A stretch of DNA of 64,000 nucleotides from Ruminococcus flavefaciens (GTDB lineage Bacteria > Bacillota > Clostridia > Oscillospirales > Ruminococcaceae): contig DBYI01000083.1 of NCBI GenBank assembly GCA_002310115.1, positions 60,205 through 124,204 on the forward strand. Reading direction: 5' to 3'. Made by a program: the position numbers and the translations under genes. Shown piece by piece: positions 35,890 through 43,930 of the stretch (the stretch's first letter is position 1; every line of letters starts with the position of its first letter). The notes beneath the pieces are model-generated. The model was not told the DNA's origin. It saw only the letters and a list, made by a program, of their open reading frames with translations, and ran no database searches.

Positions 35890-36447
35890 ATGAAAATAAT
35901 ACTTGCTTCCGCTTCCCCCAGACGCCGGGAACTAATGAGATACATAACAGAAGATTTTGAGGCTGTCTCCATGGAATGCGACGAGACTCTTCCAAAGAAT
36001 ATTGATCCAATTAAGGCCTCCGAATACCTCGCCGTGCTCAAAGCAAAGGCAGCTGCTGAAAATTATCCTGACTGTACAGTCATTGGCTGTGATACTACAG
36101 TGATCTGTGACGGTGAGATACTTGGCAAACCTCGTGACAGATTGCAGTGTATAAACGATATATCCAAGCTTTCAGGAAAAACTCATCAAGTAATCACAGG
36201 ATGCTGCATCATAACCGGTGGCAAGGTCAGCTCATTTTCAGATGTAACTGATGTGACATTCAGAAAGCTGACAACTGCCGAAATAGAGGCATACGCAAAC
36301 ACCGATGAGCCATATGACAAAGCCGGAGGCTACGGTATACAAGGACTTGGCTCCAAGCTGATATCTCATATTGACGGAGATTTTTTCAATGTAGTCGGGC
36401 TTCCTGTAGGACGTCTCTTTAATGAACTGAAAAAGGCTTGTAACTAA
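35890..36447 (+). CDS. maf: Maf-like nucleoside triphosphate pyrophosphatase
   Basis: Hydrolyses non-canonical or excess NTPs to the monophosphate. The family signature is at the N-terminus (ILASASPRRREL), with GCDTTVICDGEILGKP near residue 75 and YDKAGGYGIQG near 140. 185 residues, full length, with GGAG seven bases before ATG. First gene of a likely long unit with DUF1015, DUF3781, GNAT and tcdA. Confidence 0.93.
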   Translation: MKIILASASPRRRELMRYITEDFEAVSMECDETLPKNIDPIKASEYLAVLKAKAAAENYPDCTVIGCDTTVICDGEILGKPRDRLQCINDISKLSGKTHQVITGCCIITGGKVSSFSDVTDVTFRKLTTAEIEAYANTDEPYDKAGGYGIQGLGSKLISHIDGDFFNVVGLPVGRLFNELKKACN

Positions 36448-36507
36448 AACATTCATATAAACTAATAATAAGTCAATAAAATCAATAACTATAAAGGAGT
36501 ATTTATC

Positions 36508-37776
36508 ATGAACTCAACTGCATTTCATTCTGCTGACATTCTTTTACCCAAAGACTGCGACATGCACAAGTGGTCCGTTATTGCATGTGACCAGTACACC
36601 AGCGAGCCAGAATACTGGGACGAGGTAAGCACAACTGTCGGCAGCTCTCCATCAACGCTTAATCTTATCCTTCCGGAACTATATCTTGAGCAGGACGGCG
36701 TTGAACAGCGTATAGATAATATACACAAGTCTATGGACAAGTATGTTTCTGACGGTATTTTCAAAGAATACAAGGATGCTATGGTATATGTTGAGCGTAC
36801 TCAAAGCAATGGAATCCTACGTCAGGGCATAGTCGGCGCCATCGACCTTGAAAAATATGATTTCTCAAAAGGCAGCAGTTCAGAAGTAAGAGCTACCGAA
36901 GCTACTGTTATTGAGCGTATACCTCCCCGTATCAAGGTTAGGCAGGGTGCTCCTCTTGAGCTTCCACATATCATGATACTCATTGATGACCCCGACTGTA
37001 CGGTTATTGAGCCTCTTGCAAAGAAAACATCGGACGCTAGCAAGCTCTATGATTTTGAACTCATGCAGAACGGTGGCAGCATAAAAGGCTGGCTGATTGA
37101 CAAATCCGCACAGGAAACTGTTGACAAGGCTCTCAGTGCTCTTGCAGATCCAGACACATTCTGCAAGAAATACGGACTTTCTGATACACCTGTTCTCCTC
37201 TATGCTATGGGCGACGGAAATCACTCTCTTGCTACAGCTAAGGAGTTCTATGAACAGCTCAAAAAAGCCAATCCTGGCAAAGATCTATCAAATCATCCTG
37301 CACGCTATGCTCTTGCAGAAATTGTTAATCTCCACAGTGAAGCCCTCAAATTCGAGGCAATTCACCGTCTTGTGTATGATATTGACTGTAACAAGCTCAT
37401 AAACGAGCTCACAGCTGCACTGGAGCTCTCTGAAACAAGAATTTCAGACCAGTACATTATCTGCTCATGCAATGGCACGGAGAAAAAGCTCTACATTAAC
37501 CAAAAGTCGTCTAATCTTTCTGTAGGTTCTCTCCAGAATTTCCTCGATAGTTACATAAAGGCAAACGGCGGAAAGATTGACTATATTCACGGTGCTGATA
37601 CTGTTAAAACTCTAGCTGAGAAACACAGCGGAATCGCTTTCATTCTTCCGGATATGGACAAAGCACAACTCTTCCCTACCGTTATCAAGGACGGAGCTCT
37701 CCCAAGAAAGACATTCTCAATGGGACACGCTGAGGACAAGAGATTTTATATAGAAGCACGAAGAATTGTTGAATAA
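36508..37776 (+). CDS. DUF1015 family protein
   Basis: 422 residues matching DUF1015: N-terminal PKDCDMHKWSVIACDQYTSE, central PPRIKVRQGAP and the hallmark GDGNHSLATAK near residue 235. Cytoplasmic, with no leader. Members are widespread in anaerobes next to one-carbon or serine genes; the activity is not firmly established for this type. AAAGGAG precedes ATG. The stop overlaps the next start by one base. Confidence 0.88.
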   Translation: MNSTAFHSADILLPKDCDMHKWSVIACDQYTSEPEYWDEVSTTVGSSPSTLNLILPELYLEQDGVEQRIDNIHKSMDKYVSDGIFKEYKDAMVYVERTQSNGILRQGIVGAIDLEKYDFSKGSSSEVRATEATVIERIPPRIKVRQGAPLELPHIMILIDDPDCTVIEPLAKKTSDASKLYDFELMQNGGSIKGWLIDKSAQETVDKALSALADPDTFCKKYGLSDTPVLLYAMGDGNHSLATAKEFYEQLKKANPGKDLSNHPARYALAEIVNLHSEALKFEAIHRLVYDIDCNKLINELTAALELSETRISDQYIICSCNGTEKKLYINQKSSNLSVGSLQNFLDSYIKANGGKIDYIHGADTVKTLAEKHSGIAFILPDMDKAQLFPTVIKDGALPRKTFSMGHAEDKRFYIEARRIVE

Positions 37777-38021
37777 TGGAATTGTTAAGTAGAATCGCCG
37801 AGCTCCACACCACGGAGCTTGGCGCAATTCGTATAAAGAGAAATTTATCACTTGACTGTGAAGACGTTGTTGCATGGTGTAAAGAACAGCTATGCTCTCC
37901 CGAAGCCCTTATCGAACGCAAAGGAAAAAACTGGTACGCAACCGTAAATGGCTGCATCATCACCATTAACGCCTACAGCTATACAATAATAACTGCTCAC
38001 AAACTACTAAAGGAGTATTGA
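37776..38021 (+). CDS. DUF3781-like small protein
   Basis: 81 residues. WYATVNGCIITINAYSYTII and the following AHK are the strongest conserved-looking part and resemble DUF3781. The start shares a base with the DUF1015 stop, so it is translationally coupled. Function unknown. Confidence 0.7.
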   Translation: MELLSRIAELHTTELGAIRIKRNLSLDCEDVVAWCKEQLCSPEALIERKGKNWYATVNGCIITINAYSYTIITAHKLLKEY

Positions 38022-38022
38022 A

Positions 38023-38496
38023 ATGAATATAAGAAGATTTGAAACAAAAGACGCAGAAGCAGTCTCTTCTTTAATTATAAAGACTTTAAGGATATCAAAT
38101 ATTAAGGACTATACTGCCGAGCTTATGGAAGAAATGGTAAAGTCTCAGCAGCCTCAGAACATCATAGAACGAGCTGGATGGACTCATTTTTATGTAGTTG
38201 AGGACGATAATATTATAATAGGCTGTGGCTCCATAGGTCCATTCTGGGGAAAAGAAGATGAAAGTGGTCTGTTCACCATATTTGTACTTCCCGAGTATCA
38301 AGGCAAAGGAGTTGGCAGACTTATAATCGAAACTCTAGAGAAGGATGAATACTTTCTGAGAGCAAAACGAATAGAGATACCATCCTCAATAACTGCTTGC
38401 CAATTCTACAGAAAGTTCGGTTATGACTACAAGAACGGTGTTGCAGAGCTTGATGATGAGCACCTGTACCGCCTTGAAAAGTTCAGAAAGGTTTGA
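38023..38496 (+). CDS. GNAT-family N-acetyltransferase
   Basis: 157 residues with a complete GNAT core: IIGCGSIGPFWG as beta-4, LFTIFVLPEYQGKGVGRLII carrying the acetyl-CoA loop QGKGVG, and a final FYRKFGY motif. AAAGGAG precedes ATG. It overlaps the next gene's region by a few bases. Substrate unknown. Confidence 0.88.
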   Translation: MNIRRFETKDAEAVSSLIIKTLRISNIKDYTAELMEEMVKSQQPQNIIERAGWTHFYVVEDDNIIIGCGSIGPFWGKEDESGLFTIFVLPEYQGKGVGRLIIETLEKDEYFLRAKRIEIPSSITACQFYRKFGYDYKNGVAELDDEHLYRLEKFRKV

Positions 38497-38507
38497 GAAA
38501 TAAACAT

Positions 38508-39257
38508 ATGTCAGAACGTTTTTCAAGAACACAGCTTCTTTTCGGCGATGAAGCCATGGATATACTTGCAAGCTCTCGCGTTGCCGTTTTCGGCATAGGA
38601 GGAGTTGGCGGATACACAGTTGAAGCTCTTGCACGTTCGGGAGTAGGTGCTCTCGACCTCGTCGACGACGACAAGGTTTGCATCACAAACATAAACCGCC
38701 AGATAATCGCCTTGAACAGCACTATTGGCATGTATAAGGTAGATGCGGCTGCAGAACGCATACATGAGATAAATCCTGATTGCAATGTGACCTGCCACAG
38801 GATGTTCTATATGCCAGATACTGCGGATAAACTAGATTTTTCACAGTATGACTATATTGTAGACGCAATTGATACCGTAACCGGCAAGATAGAAATAATA
38901 ATGCAGGCAAAAAGCAAGGGGGTTCCCGTTATCAGTTCAATGGGAGCAGGTAACAAACTAGATCCCACAGCATTTGAAGTCTCCGACATATACAAAACCT
39001 CCGTATGTCCTCTTGCAAAGGTCATGCGCTATCAGCTCAAGCGCCGCAATGTCAAAAATCTGAAAGTTGTTTACTCAAAAGAACAGCCAATAGTTCCACA
39101 TGGACACCCGGTTGCAGACGGATCCGGAGAAACAGATATGCGTACAGGCTCTGCAAGGCGGTCAACTCCGGGATCTAATGCATTTGTACCATCTGTCGTT
39201 GGGCTAATAATTGCAGGCGAAGTAATAAAAGATCTCACGAGCATGAATAAAAAATAA
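38508..39257 (+). CDS. tcdA: tRNA threonylcarbamoyladenosine dehydratase
   Basis: ThiF/HesA/E1-like ATPase that cyclises t6A37 in tRNA to ct6A. The ATP loop is GIGGVGGYTVEALARSGVG (about 27-45), DDD and NINRQ follow, and Pro-Ser-rich motifs near the C-terminus end in a region matching TcdA/CsdL (FVPSVVGLIIAGEVIKDL). 249 residues, normal for Firmicutes. I use ATG 38508; the frame opens at a TTG (38493) overlapping the GNAT stop, which would add five residues. The ribosome site is weak, so coupling is likely. Confidence 0.9.
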   Translation: MSERFSRTQLLFGDEAMDILASSRVAVFGIGGVGGYTVEALARSGVGALDLVDDDKVCITNINRQIIALNSTIGMYKVDAAAERIHEINPDCNVTCHRMFYMPDTADKLDFSQYDYIVDAIDTVTGKIEIIMQAKSKGVPVISSMGAGNKLDPTAFEVSDIYKTSVCPLAKVMRYQLKRRNVKNLKVVYSKEQPIVPHGHPVADGSGETDMRTGSARRSTPGSNAFVPSVVGLIIAGEVIKDLTSMNKK

Positions 39258-39295
39258 GCTTCATTATTAATTCTAAGGAAAAGGGAGCTTAAACA

Positions 39296-40084
39296 ATGGA
39301 AGAAGACGAAAAAGAACTCACTCCATCTTGGAAAAGATGCGAAGAAAGCATTGCTGCTTCCAAACAAGGCTTTGAAGCAGCATTTTCAGAAAAATCTTTC
39401 TACAACAGGCAAACCAGGGACAATTCTCATATTGAAGCTATACTCAAAATTCTCCCTGTAAAAAGTGACATGAGAATACTCGACCTGGGAACTGGCAGCG
39501 GATATCTTGCCTTTGCTCTCGCAACAAAATATCCCGACGTGACTGTTATAGGTCTTGATATCGTCGAAAACGCACTAGAACAGAACAAGCTCTCTGCAAG
39601 GCGAAACAGGCTGGGCAATATCAGCTTCTTAAGCTATAACGGTACAAGTCTCCCTTTTGAAAATGGAAGCTTTGATATGGTGGTTTCCAGGTACGCACTC
39701 CACCATTTTCCAGATATAAGTATGACTCTTTCTGAAGTAAATCGTATTTTAGCTTGTAACGGTTGCTTTTTTGTTTCAGATCCTACACCCAATCCGGATG
39801 ATATGAATGGATTTATTGATGAATACATGAAAGTAAAGCCTGATGGGCATATCAGATTCCGCAGTTTTTCAGAGTGGAGTACTATTTGCGAAAACTCTGG
39901 ATTTCAGATTGCCGGTTCATTCAAAAGTTTTATTCGTTTTCCTCGAAAATACGAGGAAATATATGCATCCATAATAAATAGGTACCCGAAAGAGATTGTC
40001 AGCGGATATGATATAAAAATCAGAGAAGATGAGATATTTATTACTGAACAGGTAACTAATATACTTTTTCGCAAGGGAATTTAG
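39296..40084 (+). CDS. Class I SAM-dependent methyltransferase
   Basis: 262 residues. The SAM-binding glycine loop is ILDLGTGSGYLAFALA (about 60-75), then the acidic GLDIVENAL, NGTSLPFENGSFDMVVSRYALHHF with the post-II region, and the UbiE-like layout of methyltransferase 11/25 families. The substrate cannot be assigned. AAGGGAG precedes ATG; a terminator overlaps its stop codon. Confidence 0.85.
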   Translation: MEEDEKELTPSWKRCEESIAASKQGFEAAFSEKSFYNRQTRDNSHIEAILKILPVKSDMRILDLGTGSGYLAFALATKYPDVTVIGLDIVENALEQNKLSARRNRLGNISFLSYNGTSLPFENGSFDMVVSRYALHHFPDISMTLSEVNRILACNGCFFVSDPTPNPDDMNGFIDEYMKVKPDGHIRFRSFSEWSTICENSGFQIAGSFKSFIRFPRKYEEIYASIINRYPKEIVSGYDIKIREDEIFITEQVTNILFRKGI

Positions 40085-40103
40085 CAATTACCGTTAAATT
40101 CCC
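40076..40103 (+). terminator. Terminator after the methyltransferase
   Basis: GGGAATTTA / TAAATTCCC stem overlapping the stop codon and followed by a pyrimidine-rich tract that also carries the next promoter. Confidence 0.6.
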
Positions 40104-40132
40104 TTGACCTTTTCCTTTTTTTGTGTTATGAT
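40104..40132 (+). promoter_or_regulatory. Promoter of the DEAD-box helicase gene
   Basis: TTGACC, 17 pyrimidine-rich bases, TATGAT. Confidence 0.65.
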
Positions 40133-40170
40133 AATTTGTATTGGAATATTCAAGAAAGAAAGGTAACAAA

Positions 40171-41892
40171 ATGCATTTTAACGAACTGAATTTGTCTGAG
40201 GAGCTTATCCGTGCTGTAGAAGAGCTTGGATATACTGAGATGACTGAGATACAGCAGCAGAGCATTCCCTTATTACTTGAGGGACGCGATGTTGTAGGGC
40301 GCTCAAACACGGGTACAGGTAAGACCGCCGCTTTCGGCATACCTGCCGTAGAAAGCATAACCGAATCTGACAGGAAGTCTACAGCTATCCTTATTCTTTG
40401 CCCCACAAGAGAACTTGCAATGCAGGCAAACGAAGAGATCCGCAAGTTTGCTAAATTCAAGGAGGGTGTAAAATCCTCTGCGATTTATGGCGGAGCCAGC
40501 ATGGAAAAACAGATACACGAGCTCAAGCGCGGTGCGAATATAGTTATCGGCACTCCAGGACGTGTAATGGACCATATCCGCAGAAGAACACTCAAGCTCG
40601 ATAGTATCCGCACAGTGATACTTGACGAAGCCGACGAAATGTTAAATATGGGTTTCCGTGAGGATATCGAGTCAATACTTGCAGATGTTCCTGATAACAG
40701 GCAGACAGTACTTTTTTCAGCAACAATGCCAAAGGAAATAATGGCAATAACGGAAAAATATCAGACTGATCCAGTACATATAAAGATAAAGACTGCGCAG
40801 AAAACAGTTGAACTCATTGAACAATTCTACTTTGAAGTTGCAATGGGACGTAAAACTGATGCATTAAAGCTTCTTCTCGCCGCATACAAACCTGCCTCAG
40901 CTATGGTCTTCTGTAATACCAAGGTCATGGTAGATCAGCTCACTGAAGAACTCGTTAAAAGCGGATTCCGTGCAGCTGGGCTTCACGGTGATATGAAACA
41001 GATACAACGTACGCAGGTAATGAACAGTTTCAAGAACAAGACTGCGGAAATACTCGTTGCAACTGACGTAGCCGCAAGAGGTATCGATGTAAGCGGAATT
41101 GATGCGGTTTTCAACTATGACCTTCCACAGGACAACGAATACTACATACACAGAATAGGAAGAACAGGACGCGCAGGCAGAACAGGTACAGCCTATACCC
41201 TTATTAGCGGCAGAAAGCAACTTTATGACCTGAGAGCAATTGAGAAATATACACATGCTGAGATACGTGAAATGCCACTGCCTGAAAAATCCGATATCAT
41301 AGCTATGAAGAAGGAATCACTAGTCAAGGACATAACTGAAGCTCAGGCCGGCCATAACGCATATGATATTCTTGACAGGCTTGCTTCACAGGGGATAGAT
41401 TACCGTGAAGCTGCGGCAAGAGTTATTGAAAAGCTTCTGAAAAATGAAACTGAAGCTCTACCTGATCTAGAAAGTGCACGTCCTCTCAAGAAGGGCAGAA
41501 ACAGTGGTGCAAAGACCGTAAAAATAGTTATAAATGTCGGCAGGAACCGCAGAATAGCCCCTAATTTTATACTCGGTGCCCTTGTTGACGCAACAGGCAT
41601 GACTGGACGTGATTTTGGCAAAATTGACATTTTCGATGAACACACCACCGTTGAAGTTCCTGAAGCTGAATCTGAATATATAATCGAAAGTACAGACTCA
41701 ATCAAAATCAATGGAAATAAGGTGGAAGTAAAGCTTTACAAGGGAAGCGACAGTGACAAATTCAGAAACCGCCGCTCAAATGAGAAGCCACATTTTGACC
41801 GAAAAAAGAAAGCTTATGGTAACAAAAAAAGAGCGGAGATATTCTCCGATTACATACCTGACCGAAAAAAACGCATGAAAAAAAGACATTAA
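40171..41892 (+). CDS. deaD: DEAD-box RNA helicase (DeaD/CshA type) with DbpA-like RNA-binding domain
   Basis: 573 residues. All motifs are present: Q-motif TEIQQQSIPL, SNTGTGKTAAFG, PTRELAMQ, GTPGR, DEADEM, SATMP, and in the second RecA domain FCNTKVMVD, TDVAARGIDV and HRIGRTGRAGRTG. A C-terminal DbpA/CsdA RNA-binding domain (about 450-520) precedes a basic tail (RSNEKPHFDRKKK). It remodels RNA in ribosome assembly and cold response. ATG 40171 follows AGAAAGG. Confidence 0.95.
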   Translation: MHFNELNLSEELIRAVEELGYTEMTEIQQQSIPLLLEGRDVVGRSNTGTGKTAAFGIPAVESITESDRKSTAILILCPTRELAMQANEEIRKFAKFKEGVKSSAIYGGASMEKQIHELKRGANIVIGTPGRVMDHIRRRTLKLDSIRTVILDEADEMLNMGFREDIESILADVPDNRQTVLFSATMPKEIMAITEKYQTDPVHIKIKTAQKTVELIEQFYFEVAMGRKTDALKLLLAAYKPASAMVFCNTKVMVDQLTEELVKSGFRAAGLHGDMKQIQRTQVMNSFKNKTAEILVATDVAARGIDVSGIDAVFNYDLPQDNEYYIHRIGRTGRAGRTGTAYTLISGRKQLYDLRAIEKYTHAEIREMPLPEKSDIIAMKKESLVKDITEAQAGHNAYDILDRLASQGIDYREAAARVIEKLLKNETEALPDLESARPLKKGRNSGAKTVKIVINVGRNRRIAPNFILGALVDATGMTGRDFGKIDIFDEHTTVEVPEAESEYIIESTDSIKINGNKVEVKLYKGSDSDKFRNRRSNEKPHFDRKKKAYGNKKRAEIFSDYIPDRKKRMKKRH

Positions 41893-41904
41893 GGAGTGAT
41901 CAAA

Positions 41905-42000
41905 ATGAACAGAAATATGAAACCATGGATGAGAGTTATAATCCTTGTTCTTGCCGGAATAATGATAATAGGTGCAGTTGCACTGCCTTTTCTTAGGTAA
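41905..42000 (+). CDS. 31-residue single-span membrane protein
   Basis: A strong AAGGAG eight bases upstream leads to ATG 41905 and 31 codons: a short basic head (MNRNMKPWMR) and one hydrophobic helix of about 20 residues ending PFLR. It starts 12 bases after the helicase stop and ends before a strong terminator, so it belongs to the helicase transcript. Function unknown; small hydrophobic proteins like this are often missed. Confidence 0.7.
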   Translation: MNRNMKPWMRVIILVLAGIMIIGAVALPFLR

Positions 42001-42040
42001 GAAGCACTATTTTCTGCAAACATAAGTCAACACATTCTAT

Positions 42041-42076
42041 TTCAGGGTGTCCTTTTTGGATACCCTGAATTTTTTA
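42041..42076 (+). terminator. Terminator of the helicase/small-protein unit
   Basis: TTCAGGGTGTCC / GGATACCCTGAA stem, T5 loop, and a run of T residues. Confidence 0.9.
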
Positions 42077-42096
42077 TTTAGAGCAGCGGACAGATT

Positions 42097-42129
42097 ATGA
42101 CATATTCCACGGACTTGTTGCATTATAAT
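42097..42129 (+). promoter_or_regulatory. Candidate spoIIG promoter with long spacer
   Basis: ATGACA and a perfect TATAAT are separated by 21 bases; there is no -35 at the normal 17. In Bacillus the spoIIG promoter is a sigma-A promoter with a 22-base spacer activated by Spo0A. TTGTTGCA at 42115-42122 matches six of eight bases of a Spo0A-box half (TTGTCGAA). Confidence 0.5.
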
Positions 42130-42161
42130 AATACTACAGACAGTAGCTCAGGAGGTGTACC

Positions 42162-42977
42162 GTGGAGACAATATATGTCGATGTGCTCATAGTCCTGAAT
42201 ATCTATGTAAACTTCTTTCTGCTCAGGATAACCGCAGGGATAACGCATTCTCCCCTGCGGACGGGCAGATGTGCAGCGGCCTCTGTCTATGGCAGCCTTT
42301 TCTCGCTGACTATACTTCTGCCCGAACTAGGGAATTTTCTCTCGCTCTTAATAAAGCTTGCAGCAGCAATCAGTATAATTGTCCTTGCATTCGGCTTTCA
42401 CAGTAAGAAAAGGCTTTTTCTAAATACATTCGCTTTCTTCACAGCAAATTTCGTACTCGCCGGAACAGTCTATGGCGTATACAATTTGCTTAAGCCCGAA
42501 TTCATACATTTCAATAACGCTTGCTTTTACATAGATTTTTCGCTCATTATACTTGTTGTATCTACTGCAGCTTTGTATTTTGCTGTAAGAATTGTACGGA
42601 TATTTACGGACAAAGATATCGACGGAGATTACAAGGTCTTTATCCGAACTGGAAACAAAATAATATCACTTGCCGGAATTGCAGATACAGGGAATGCTCT
42701 TGTGGACTATTTCACGGGCTCTCCCGTGATAATATGCTCCGAAGATAGCTTTTCAGATCTCACTGGCTCTGAACTCAATATCTCACTGCTACCAAAAGGC
42801 TTTCGACTGATTCCCTGTACTGCTGTCTCGGGAAAAGGACTTATACCAATATTTCGTCCCGACGAAGTAGTAATTAGCGATGGTTCAAATTCTGGAAGGA
42901 AGCCAGTAGACGCTGTCATAGGATTCGGACAATGTAACGGAAAAGCGATTTTCAATCCTAAGCTGCTGAAAATATAG
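42162..42977 (+). CDS. spoIIGA: Sigma-E processing peptidase SpoIIGA
   Basis: 271 residues. Five N-terminal membrane helices (METIYVDVLIVLNIYVN opens the first) are followed by an aspartic-protease-like domain with the catalytic ADTGN motif (Asp near 175) and VDAVIGF near the end. It cuts the pro-peptide from sigma-E in the mother cell during sporulation. GTG 42162 follows AGGAGGTG by four bases. sigE follows after 16 bases. Confidence 0.92.
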   Translation: METIYVDVLIVLNIYVNFFLLRITAGITHSPLRTGRCAAASVYGSLFSLTILLPELGNFLSLLIKLAAAISIIVLAFGFHSKKRLFLNTFAFFTANFVLAGTVYGVYNLLKPEFIHFNNACFYIDFSLIILVVSTAALYFAVRIVRIFTDKDIDGDYKVFIRTGNKIISLAGIADTGNALVDYFTGSPVIICSEDSFSDLTGSELNISLLPKGFRLIPCTAVSGKGLIPIFRPDEVVISDGSNSGRKPVDAVIGFGQCNGKAIFNPKLLKI

Positions 42978-42993
42978 ATGAAGGAGAAAAGAC

Positions 42994-43692
42994 ATGAACA
43001 TTATCAGTATCATCAAGAAGTACCTGAAAATAAGATTTACAGGCGATGTTTTCTACGTTAACGGCTCGGATACACTTCCTCCACCACTTACAAGGGAAGA
43101 AGAAGCCGATGTCTTTTCGCGGCTTTCTGCTCACGATACAGAAGCCCGAAACTGCCTTATCGAACATAATCTGCGGCTTGTGGTATATATCGCGAAAAAA
43201 TTTGAATCCACAGGCATTGGAATAGAGGATCTTGTTTCAATAGGCACAATAGGACTCATCAAGGCTGTAAATACATTCTGTCCAACAAAGAATATAAAGC
43301 TTGCTACATATGCTTCACGATGTATTGAAAACGAAATACTTATGTTTCTACGTAAATCCTCCCAATATCGCAATGATCTTTCTATAGACGAGCCGCTGAA
43401 TATCGATTACGACGGCAATGAACTGCTTCTATCTGATATACTAGGAACTGACGATGATATCGTAAACAAAGGCATTGAAAATGAGGCTGAGCGAGATATA
43501 CTCAGAAACGCCGTTGCGGAGCTCTGTGATCGTGAAAGAGAGATAATGGAAATGCGCTTTGGGCTCATTGACGGAAAAGAAAAGACCCAGAAAGAGGTCG
43601 CTGATAGTATAGGTATCTCGCAATCATATATATCAAGGCTTGAAAAAAAGATAATCAAAAAGCTTCGTATCAAGATAGAGAGCATAATTTGA
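42994..43692 (+). CDS. sigE: Sporulation sigma factor SigE (pro-form)
   Basis: 232 residues. The N-terminus (about 1-30) is amphipathic, like the pro-sequence removed by SpoIIGA. Region 2 contains [13 protein letters not shown] and [12 protein letters not shown]; region 4 contains [22 protein letters not shown]. It directs early mother-cell transcription in endospore formers. In Bacillus sigG follows; here a terminator does. AAGGAGAA precedes ATG. Confidence 0.95.
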   Translation: MNIISIIKKYLKIRFTGDVFYVNGSDTLPPPLTREEEADVFSRLSAHDTEARNCLIEHNLRLVVYIAKKFESTGIGIEDLVSIGTIGLIKAVNTFCPTKNIKLATYASRCIENEILMFLRKSSQYRNDLSIDEPLNIDYDGNELLLSDILGTDDDIVNKGIENEAERDILRNAVAELCDREREIMEMRFGLIDGKEKTQKEVADSIGISQSYISRLEKKIIKKLRIKIESII

Positions 43693-43743
43693 ATGCTCAT
43701 TTGGGTACTATTATATCATTGAAATGTACATATGTAAGCTATG

Positions 43744-43774
43744 GGAGAACCTTACTCGGAAAGGTTCTCCTTTA
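43744..43774 (+). terminator. Terminator of spoIIGA-sigE
   Basis: GGAGAACCTT / AAGGTTCTCC stem, seven-base loop, then TTTA. Confidence 0.8.
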
Positions 43775-43864
43775 TTGAGAATAATTCATTTCCGAATATA
43801 TAACAAAATCAATAAGTCTTTCCAAGTTACAAAGTTACAAATTTGATTTTTTTGCGCTCTGGTG

Positions 43865-43893
43865 TTGTATAATGAGCAGTTTTGTGATATAAT
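43865..43893 (+). promoter_or_regulatory. Promoter of the recJ-rel operon
   Basis: TTGTAT, 17 bases, TATAAT, 37 bases before recJ. Confidence 0.6.
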
Positions 43894-43930
43894 AATAATA
43901 TCTATATTTTTTCTCATCAGGAGTCATTAT

